Shown here: in pieces, positions 1-5,787 of the stretch | Position numbering within the stretch: position 1 is the first letter of the stretch | Layout: every line of letters begins with the position of its first letter | Source: Victivallales bacterium | GTDB lineage: Bacteria; Verrucomicrobiota; Lentisphaeria; Oligosphaerales; Oligosphaeraceae | DNA length: 7,870 nucleotides | Assembly (NCBI GenBank): GCA_017538465.1 | Contig: JAFYIW010000033.1 | Coordinates: 1-7,870, forward strand | Reading direction: 5' to 3' | Notes under the pieces: generated by a model | Database searches by the model: none | What the model was told of the DNA's origin: nothing | Seen by the model: the letters and a program-made list of their open reading frames with translations, nothing else | Position numbers and translations under genes: made by a program

Positions 1-954
1 AGCCCCTCCTGGCTCAAAGGGCAGGGCTACCGCCATGTCGAGTGGGCGCAGGGCTACAATGCGATCGCGGCCGGCACGCAGGGACAGCGCCAGTGGACGG
101 ACGGCAACCCGAACTTCGACGTCACCGAGTCCATCCTGAACTCGATGGTGGACTGGAACGGCTTCCGCGCTCCGTACATCGTGGCGACCGAGAATGACGG
201 CAAGAACGGCATCGGCATGACCGTCGGCCATCTGCTCTCCGGCGGCATGAGCCAGATGTTCGCGGACATCCGCACCAACTGGACGCCGGCCTCCATCAAG
301 AAGGCCACTGGCGTGGACGTCTCCAAGATTTGCCCGCGTGGCATCATCGACAAGCGCAACTCCGGCGCGGCCGCGCTGGAATACGCCGTGGACCTCTACA
401 AGATCGTCGGCGAGAAGAAGACCACCCCGATTCAGGACGTGGTCGCGAAGCTGCGCGCCGACGAGAAGTACCAGGCTGCCCTGGCGAAGGAGATCGGCAA
501 GGCCGTGACCTACATGGGCGCGGACTTGACCTACTTCCCCGGCGACGGTCTCTCCAGCCACTTCCGCACGCCGGGCGGCCTGCCGGTGACCTCCTACCGC
601 TACAACTGCGTGGGCGAGACGATGACCTGCTCCGTGGTCGAAGGCGAGACCGTGGATCTGCCCAAAGCCGTCGGCGACAAGATTGGCGCCATCACCGACC
701 CGACCTGGCCCGAGACCCACTGGATGCCGCGTGACATGACCTCCTTCGAGTACATGAACCGCATCGGACCCAACCACGACGGCTCGTCCCTCGGCCTCAT
801 CGGCGCGGACTTCATCACCTTCAACGCGATGCTCCGCATCCCCGTCGATATGCACAACATCGCCAAGGAGGACATCTTCCGCCCGACGATGTGGGACCGC
901 TTCGGTGGCGACGACTTCCGCGCCTGCGCCTACCTCGGCCCCGTGTATCGGTAA
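1..954 (+). CDS. fucI: L-fucose isomerase, C-terminal part (5' end outside window)
   Basis: Cytoplasmic ketol isomerase converting L-fucose to L-fuculose; members of the family often also accept D-arabinose. The reading frame is open from base 1, so only the last 317 codons are visible; the E. coli enzyme is about 591 residues, so roughly 270 are missing. Recognition rests on blocks typical of FucI: AIAAGTQGQRQWTD (visible residues 21-34), VATEND (61-66), GHLLSGGMSQMFADIRTNW (76-94), DPTWPETHWMPRD and IGADFITFNAMLRIPVDMHN near the C-terminus. The three Mn2+ ligands known from E. coli (Glu337, Asp361, His528) correspond by spacing and context to E64 of TEND, D89 of FAD and H259 of GPNH, so the enzyme looks active. 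The protein ends in ACAYLGPVYR, matching the family's usual C-terminus. A hairpin terminator follows the stop. Other fucose-pathway genes would lie upstream if present; none follows in the window. The internal ATG at base 145 is not the start, because conserved sequence continues upstream of it. Confidence 0.95.
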   Translation, partial: SPSWLKGQGYRHVEWAQGYNAIAAGTQGQRQWTDGNPNFDVTESILNSMVDWNGFRAPYIVATENDGKNGIGMTVGHLLSGGMSQMFADIRTNWTPASIKKATGVDVSKICPRGIIDKRNSGAAALEYAVDLYKIVGEKKTTPIQDVVAKLRADEKYQAALAKEIGKAVTYMGADLTYFPGDGLSSHFRTPGGLPVTSYRYNCVGETMTCSVVEGETVDLPKAVGDKIGAITDPTWPETHWMPRDMTSFEYMNRIGPNHDGSSLGLIGADFITFNAMLRIPVDMHNIAKEDIFRPTMWDRFGGDDFRACAYLGPVYR

Positions 955-970
955 GTCAATAGTCAATAGT
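954..970 (+). repeat. Short direct repeat AGTCAAT x2 plus partial third copy
   Basis: Two perfect adjacent copies of the 7-base unit AGTCAAT (954-960 and 961-967) are followed by AGT (968-970). The first copy overlaps the last base of the fucI stop codon. The unit count is low and it may be chance or slippage. It sits between the stop codon and the terminator hairpin and has no obvious function. Confidence 0.4.
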
Positions 971-972
971 TG

Positions 973-1015
973 AAAGTCCTGGGGGAGTGTTGATTGGACA
1001 ATCCCCCAGGGCTTT
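973..1015 (+). terminator. Hairpin terminator after fucI
   Basis: A 14-base-pair stem joins 973-986 with 1002-1015. It has one G-T wobble and a core of CCTGGGGGA pairing with TCCCCCAGG. Further partial pairing is possible inside the 15-base loop. The right arm ends in TTT and is followed by the T-rich GTTCCCATTTCTT rather than a clean T-run, so it is an imperfect intrinsic terminator. It lies 18 bases after the fucI stop and separates fucI from the glycosyltransferase cluster. Because the stem is nearly symmetrical it could also act as an RNA-stabilising 3' hairpin. Confidence 0.65.
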
Positions 1016-1042
1016 GTTCCCATTTCTTGACCGTGTTTTTGT

Positions 1043-2203
1043 ATGCGGATTTGCCACGTCATAACCCGGATGATCATCGGTGGTGCGCAGGAGAACACGC
1101 TGTACACCATCCAGGGGCATCTGGAGAAGGGCCATGAGGTCACGCTGGTGACGGGACCGACCACCGGTCCCGAGGGGAAGCTGCTTCAGACCTTCTGCCC
1201 CAAGGGAATGGAGATTGTGGAGATTCCGGAACTCATCCGCAGCTTGAGTCCGCTGAAGGACTGGCGGGCCTATCGTAAACTGCAGAAGTTCTTTGAAGAG
1301 AAGCACTTCGATGTTGTGCACACGCACGCGTCGAAGGCGGGAATCGTGGGGCGTGTCGCGGCCAGGAAGGCCGGAGTGCCGGTGGTGGTTCATACCGTCC
1401 ACGGGCAGGCCTTTCATCCGTATCAGTCATCTTTAAAAAACAAGATATACATCGCGGCGGAGCGTTTCGCCGCCAAATACTGCGACCGCATCTACGCGGT
1501 GGCGCAGGCGATGATTGACCAGTGCGTCGCGGCGGGCGTCGCGCCCCGCGAGAAATACCAGGTCGTGTATAGCGGCATGGACTTGCAGAGTTTCGTGAAC
1601 GCAAAGCGTTCGCCGGAACTGCGGGCGAAGCTGGGCATTCCGGAAGATGCTCCCGTGGTCGGGATGCTGGCGCGGCTCTTCGAACTCAAGGGACACGACT
1701 GCATGATCGCGGCCGCTCCGAAGATTGTCGCGGAAATTCCCAATGTGCGGTTTCTCTTTATCGGCGACGGCATTCTGCGGGAACAGTTTCAGGCGGAAAT
1801 CGCCCGCCTGGGACTCACGGAGCACTTTGTCTTCGCGGGGCTGATTCCTCCCGAACAAGTTCCTGCGTATCTGGCGCAGGTGGACATCTTGGCTCACCTG
1901 TCGCTGCGGGAGGGGCTCCCGCGGGCCTGTGTGCAGGCGCTGGCGTCTGGCAAGGCGGTCGTGGCCTATCCTCTGGACGGGACGCCAGAGGTCGTTTTGG
2001 ACGGCGAGACCGGGCTGCTCGGCGAACCGGAGAATGTGGACCAGGTCGCGGCGAATGTCCTGCGGCTGCTTCAGGACAATGACCTGCGCGAGCGTCTAGG
2101 TCGGCGTGGCCAGCAGTTCGTGCTGGAGCGCTTTGACTGGCGGAAGATGGCGGACATTCTGGAAGAGTCTTATCTTGAATGCTTAAGGAGAAAAGGAAAA
2201 TGA
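1043..2203 (+). CDS. Family 4 glycosyltransferase (GT-B fold)
   Basis: Probable cytoplasmic, membrane-associated retaining glycosyltransferase moving a sugar from a nucleotide-sugar donor onto a polysaccharide, lipid-linked or envelope glycan acceptor; the substrate cannot be read from sequence. Its 386 residues are full length for GT4. The N-terminal Rossmann half starts with a typical MRICHVITRMIIGGAQENT (glycine loop at 13-14), with HTHASKAG at 93-100 and HTVHG at 117-121. The C-terminal donor half has VVYSGMD (174-180), GMLARLFELKG (207-217, with R211 and K216 expected near the donor phosphates), FIGDG (239-243) and REGLPRACVQALASGK (289-304). The usual E-x7-E motif reads E290-x7-Q298; other members with an EGL...QALA block are familiar to me, so this is probably a subfamily trait. 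ATG 1043 is the first possible start after an in-frame stop at 1028-1030, but has no clear Shine-Dalgarno sequence. The stop overlaps the next gene by ATGA. It heads a four-gene cluster. Confidence 0.92.
   Translation: MRICHVITRMIIGGAQENTLYTIQGHLEKGHEVTLVTGPTTGPEGKLLQTFCPKGMEIVEIPELIRSLSPLKDWRAYRKLQKFFEEKHFDVVHTHASKAGIVGRVAARKAGVPVVVHTVHGQAFHPYQSSLKNKIYIAAERFAAKYCDRIYAVAQAMIDQCVAAGVAPREKYQVVYSGMDLQSFVNAKRSPELRAKLGIPEDAPVVGMLARLFELKGHDCMIAAAPKIVAEIPNVRFLFIGDGILREQFQAEIARLGLTEHFVFAGLIPPEQVPAYLAQVDILAHLSLREGLPRACVQALASGKAVVAYPLDGTPEVVLDGETGLLGEPENVDQVAANVLRLLQDNDLRERLGRRGQQFVLERFDWRKMADILEESYLECLRRKGK
2185..2190 (+). promoter_or_regulatory. Ribosome binding site deciding the protease start
   Basis: AAGGAG lies 9 bases upstream of ATG 2200, inside the end of the glycosyltransferase gene. 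It supports ATG 2200, which overlaps the preceding stop as ATGA, over the in-frame ATG at 2179. The 2179 start would sit upstream of this site and add seven mostly charged residues before the signal peptide. Confidence 0.75.
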
Positions 2204-3564
2204 GCCGATGGCTTTGGATGGCGGTTGCGTTGGGGTGCCTGTGCTCGTGCGTGTCCCAGCATGCCAGCCTGGAGAATGATTTCCAGACGGCAGTTCATGT
2301 CGCGAAGGAGCAAGTCTATCCGGCGTTGGTATATATCCGGGTGGTGCAGCGTAGCCTGGAACGCGGCCAGGAGGAGATGCAGACCGTGCGCGGCAGCGGC
2401 GTGATCATCTCGGCGGACGGCGAGGTGCTGACCAATCACCACGTGGTGGAGAATGCCCAGGAAATCCGCTGCCAGCTGAATGACGGGCAGAATCTCACGG
2501 CGGAGCTGATCGGCAGCGATAAAGACCTCGACGTGGCGTTGCTGAAATTGCAACTGCCAGACGGAATCGCAACGGTTCCTTCTGCGCATTTGAGGACTTC
2601 GAGGTGCAAGGAGGGCGATACCGTCATGGCGCTGGGGGCGCCATACGGGATGGTCAGGACCGTCACCATGGGCATCATCTCCAGTTCCCGGCGCGTCATT
2701 CCCGGTCAAGGGACACTGTACAATACCTGGTATCAAATGGATGCGGCGATCTTCCCGGGCAATTCAGGAGGTCCGTTGATTGACATCCAGGGCAATGTGA
2801 TTGGCTTGAATACCCTTGGACTTGCGGGGAAGGGAATGGGGTTTGCCCTGCCGTCGTTTGTCATTCTTGACATATTGCCACGGCTGCGGCAATATAAGTC
2901 CGTGAATTGGGCGTGGTTCGGCTTCCAATTTCAGCCCTTGCATGACTTTGAGAAGAACACATACTTCCCCTTCAGCGATGGCATCATGGTCGCGGACACC
3001 GACACCGGCAGTCCCGCCCGGTTGGGCGGCGTCCAGTCTGGTGACCGGCTATTGGCCTATAATGGCCATCGGGTCACCGCAGTCAACCAGGAGGACATCC
3101 CCGATGTGGTACGTCGGCTGGCGATGCTGCCGCTGGACCAGCCCTCGGAGTTTCTGCTGGAGCGCAATGGCCAGCAGTTCACCGTGAATCTGCTGCCGGG
3201 CGACAAAGGCAAGGCCGAATTGACGGAGCGGGAGTTCCCGCGATGGGGATTTTCCGCCAAGGAAATCAACCGCTTCGAGCAGCCGACGCTGCATTTCTAC
3301 GCGCCGGATGGCGGCGTCTTCGTCTTCGGCATCTCGGATGAATACCGGGGACGGATGGAATTGAAGCGGAACGACATCATCGTCTCGGTGAACGGGGAGG
3401 ATATCCATACGCTGGAGGAGCTCCAGGCCGTTTACGAGCGTTGCCTGAAAGAGGAGGCCGTCGGCAAGAAATTCACGGTGGCGGTCATTCGTTCCGGGCG
3501 CCGGATGCAACAGATCATCACATTGCTTGGGGAAGACGAGGATAACGAGGAGGACTACGAATGA
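2200..3564 (+). CDS. HtrA/Deg-like serine protease, probable lipoprotein, two PDZ domains
   Basis: Exported trypsin-like (S1C) protease of the HtrA/DegP type, expected to degrade or refold misfolded envelope proteins. From ATG 2200 it has 454 residues, close to DegP/DegQ length. Residues 1-17 form a short hydrophobic signal ending in CLCSC; L14-C15-S16-C17 fits a lipobox, so it is likely lipidated at C17 and membrane-anchored. The protease domain (about 26-230) has an intact triad: H81 in TNHHVV, D111 in DLDVALLKL and S189 in FPGNSGGPLID. PDZ1 is about 240-332 (FGFQF, SPARLGGVQSGDRLLAYNG) and PDZ2 about 350-443 (RNDIIVSVNGEDIHTLEEL). The tail is strongly acidic (GEDEDNEEDYE). It overlaps both neighbours by 4 bases, implying translational coupling. 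The adjacent gene downstream is a degenerate relative, a probable partner. A DegS-like signalling protease is possible, but two PDZ domains fit DegP/DegQ better. Confidence 0.92.
   Translation: MSRWLWMAVALGCLCSCVSQHASLENDFQTAVHVAKEQVYPALVYIRVVQRSLERGQEEMQTVRGSGVIISADGEVLTNHHVVENAQEIRCQLNDGQNLTAELIGSDKDLDVALLKLQLPDGIATVPSAHLRTSRCKEGDTVMALGAPYGMVRTVTMGIISSSRRVIPGQGTLYNTWYQMDAAIFPGNSGGPLIDIQGNVIGLNTLGLAGKGMGFALPSFVILDILPRLRQYKSVNWAWFGFQFQPLHDFEKNTYFPFSDGIMVADTDTGSPARLGGVQSGDRLLAYNGHRVTAVNQEDIPDVVRRLAMLPLDQPSEFLLERNGQQFTVNLLPGDKGKAELTEREFPRWGFSAKEINRFEQPTLHFYAPDGGVFVFGISDEYRGRMELKRNDIIVSVNGEDIHTLEELQAVYERCLKEEAVGKKFTVAVIRSGRRMQQIITLLGEDEDNEEDYE
3549..3553 (+). promoter_or_regulatory. Ribosome binding site for the pseudoprotease gene
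   Basis: GGAGG ends 7 bases before ATG 3561, inside the acidic C-terminal codons of the upstream protease. The GAG/GAC-rich acidic tail therefore doubles as the Shine-Dalgarno region for the next gene. Together with the ATGA overlap (3561-3564) it fixes the start. Confidence 0.7.
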
Positions 3565-5783
3565 AAAAGAGGCTTTCACTTTGGGTGTTGTCGATTTGGG
3601 TTGTCGTCGTCACCGGTATGCCGAGAGTGGCTGGCGCGGGAGAATTCTCATGGGGCGAGGCCACGGCGTTGAATCAGACGCTGTTCGAGAAATACGGCGC
3701 GTCGGTGGTGGATGTGGCCTATTATGTCAGGCCGGACGAATATGGCAAGGTTCCGGATTACGGCGTGCCATATCTGTGTCCGAACTGCCATTCCATGCAT
3801 ATCCATAATCTGGAGTCTAACATCTCCCAGCAGAAGCCGGTGCTGCTGCCTGGCTTCGTGGTGGCGGACAACAAGGTCATCACGCAGAATGCCGGTCTGC
3901 GGCCGGAATGGGTCAATCGCATCGAGGTGCGTTTTCAGGGGAATGCCGTGCCGGCTGCGGTCAGCGCGTTCTTCCCGGATGAGAATGCCGTGGAGCTGAC
4001 CTTGGCGAAGCCGGCCGAAGGACTAAGGCCAATCGACTTTGCGGCGGAGCCGGGCGAACCCCGCAATGCGTTCTATGTGGTAAATGAGGATTCTGTGCGT
4101 GTCTGCGGAGTCAATGCGATTGCCGCGCAGGATGTCAAATACAATGTCACGTTGGACTTCCAGTACCTGAGCTGTTCCGCGAATACCTTGCTGGTGGACG
4201 AAAAGCAGCAGCCGGTGGCACTCTCGTTCAAGCCTGTCCGGAAAACCGGCATGGACTTCGTGGTGCCTTCGGCATGGCGGCGGCTCTCCGTCGAGGAATA
4301 CTGGGGGCAGGACGAGGCGTTGCATCGGAAACTGCAGGACTGCGCATATCCGGTTACCATCACCTTGGAGGAGGAGAAGAAGCCGAAAGACTATCGCACC
4401 CGGTATTTCTCGGACGATGATGATGAAAATTCCACGACCTTCGAGACCTACGGCCTGTTGTTGAAATCCGGCGAACTGCTGGTCTTCCAGCAATTCACCC
4501 CGATGCAGACCGCGCGTCTGTCCAAAATCGTCGTCACGCTTCCGGAAGGCAAGGAGACCAGCGCGGCATTTGTGGGATCGGTGCGGCGCTTTGGTCTGAT
4601 GGTGGTGAAGACTGAGGAGCCATTGTCGGGCACGCCGGTGGAATTCGCCACGCATGAGGAATGCGTGGCGTTGCTGCATGAGCCAATCGTGGTGAGTTCG
4701 TTCGCCAACGCCGGCGGCGAAGTCAGTATCCAGAACAACTTCTCCACTGCCAAGGAGATGGAGTCTTCTTTTAGTGGCGTGCCCGTCCTGAGTCCGGCGA
4801 ATGTCCTGCGTGACTCCTATTTTATCTTCTCGCCGGATGGCAAGCTCTGCGTGCTCAGCGCGAAAGTGCGCGCGGCCAAGGACGACTATGAGGGCCGTTC
4901 TTCGGCTGAAGTTCCCGCGTTGCTCGTCCAGGAAATCCTTTCCTCCGAGTCGCCCTACGACACCTTCAATGTGCCTCAGAACAAAGAGGACCAGAACCGC
5001 ATGATCGTCGCGTTTGGTGTTCAGGGGCAGCCCTTGACCAAACAGATGGTAAGCGAGCGGAAATTGAAGCGGTTCTTCCGCGATTCGAGCTACTACTCTT
5101 ACTCTTCGGAGGGCATGCTGGTCACCGCCGTCCAGCCGGACTCGCTGGCGGAGTCCATCGGCATTCGTCCGGATGATGTCCTGTTGTACTTCCGGGCGTC
5201 GGACGACTATGTCCTGCGCGGCATCAGCGGACGCGAGGAAAGCGACATGATGTTCGGTGACGAGGACGGCTTCCCCTGGGACCACTACGATGAATTGCCG
5301 GAACAGTATTTTGAAATGATTCCCATGCCGTGGGGGTCTGTCCGCACCAAGCTGAATCTGACCTTGGCCTCCTTTGGTATTGGCAACCAGGTCGTTGTCG
5401 GGCTGGCGCGGGAAGGCAAATTGGTGGAGCTGGAATTCACGTTGGTGGCGAAGGGCGAGACGTTCGAGAGCGCTCCGCGCTATCGCCAGCGCTCCATGGG
5501 TTTCACGGTTGCCGACCTTTCGCCGGAGGTGCGCAGCTACTTCCAGATTCCGGTTGGCGAGCCGGGGGTGGTCGTGGCGCAGGTGCGCACCGGCAGCGCG
5601 GCCTCCGGGGCCGGCCTGAAGCCCTACGAGGTGATTGTCGCCGTGGATGGCGAAGCCGTGCATGACGTCAAGGAATTCCAGGAATTGACGAAACAGAAAG
5701 TGGAATGCAGTTTCACGGTGCGGCGTCTGGTCAATTCCCATGTCGTCAAGATCAAGGGGAAGGTCGGCCCGGTGGCGCAGTGA
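3561..5783 (+). CDS. Exported double pseudoprotease (HtrA-like) with PDZ domains and CxxCH motif
   Basis: A 740-residue secreted relative of HtrA that looks catalytically dead. Residues 1-26 are a Sec signal peptide ending AGA. Hand alignment with the upstream protease shows two successive degenerate trypsin-like domains. In domain 1 (about 35-225) GFVVADNKVITQNAG replaces the His segment (His to A111), NAVELTLA replaces DVALLKL (Asp to A143) and SCSANTLLVD replaces PGNSGGPLID (Ser to A207). In domain 2 (about 295-440) GLLLKSGELLVFQQF (His to Q311), GSVRRFGLMVVK (Asp to G345) and SFSGVPV (Ser kept as S405) occupy the same places. Two PDZ-like domains follow: about 485-630, with an acidic aromatic insertion near 546-592, and about 645-735 (GSAASGAGLKPYEVIVAVDG). 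Domain 1 carries C73-PN-C76-H77 with H80 and H82, resembling a haem c or metal site. It could be a chaperone, substrate receptor or regulator of the adjacent protease; this is inference. It overlaps the protease by ATGA. Confidence 0.85.
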   Translation: MKKRLSLWVLSIWVVVVTGMPRVAGAGEFSWGEATALNQTLFEKYGASVVDVAYYVRPDEYGKVPDYGVPYLCPNCHSMHIHNLESNISQQKPVLLPGFVVADNKVITQNAGLRPEWVNRIEVRFQGNAVPAAVSAFFPDENAVELTLAKPAEGLRPIDFAAEPGEPRNAFYVVNEDSVRVCGVNAIAAQDVKYNVTLDFQYLSCSANTLLVDEKQQPVALSFKPVRKTGMDFVVPSAWRRLSVEEYWGQDEALHRKLQDCAYPVTITLEEEKKPKDYRTRYFSDDDDENSTTFETYGLLLKSGELLVFQQFTPMQTARLSKIVVTLPEGKETSAAFVGSVRRFGLMVVKTEEPLSGTPVEFATHEECVALLHEPIVVSSFANAGGEVSIQNNFSTAKEMESSFSGVPVLSPANVLRDSYFIFSPDGKLCVLSAKVRAAKDDYEGRSSAEVPALLVQEILSSESPYDTFNVPQNKEDQNRMIVAFGVQGQPLTKQMVSERKLKRFFRDSSYYSYSSEGMLVTAVQPDSLAESIGIRPDDVLLYFRASDDYVLRGISGREESDMMFGDEDGFPWDHYDELPEQYFEMIPMPWGSVRTKLNLTLASFGIGNQVVVGLAREGKLVELEFTLVAKGETFESAPRYRQRSMGFTVADLSPEVRSYFQIPVGEPGVVVAQVRTGSAASGAGLKPYEVIVAVDGEAVHDVKEFQELTKQKVECSFTVRRLVNSHVVKIKGKVGPVAQ

Positions 5784-5787
5784 GAGA

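Noticed and set aside
1027..1042. TTGACC at 1027-1032 as a -35 box for the glycosyltransferase cluster.
   Set aside because: It is only 10 bases before the ATG, so a -10 box at normal spacing would fall inside the gene at about 1050, where no TATAAT-like sequence exists. The promoter may overlap the hairpin region or lie further upstream.
956..1417. A 153-codon minus-strand open frame covering the intergenic hairpin and the start of the glycosyltransferase.
   Set aside because: It lies over well-conserved glycosyltransferase N-terminal sequence, runs through the terminator hairpin and shows no recognisable domain.
2179..2199. ATG 2179 as start of the HtrA-like protease.
   Set aside because: The good ribosome binding site at 2185-2190 lies downstream of it, and ATG 2200 gives an ATGA overlap and a compact signal peptide.
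5740..5787. ATG 5740 as start of the glycosylhydrolase.
   Set aside because: It would prepend 16 Arg/Ser-rich residues before an otherwise clean signal peptide, overlaps the upstream gene by 44 bases and has no ribosome binding site.
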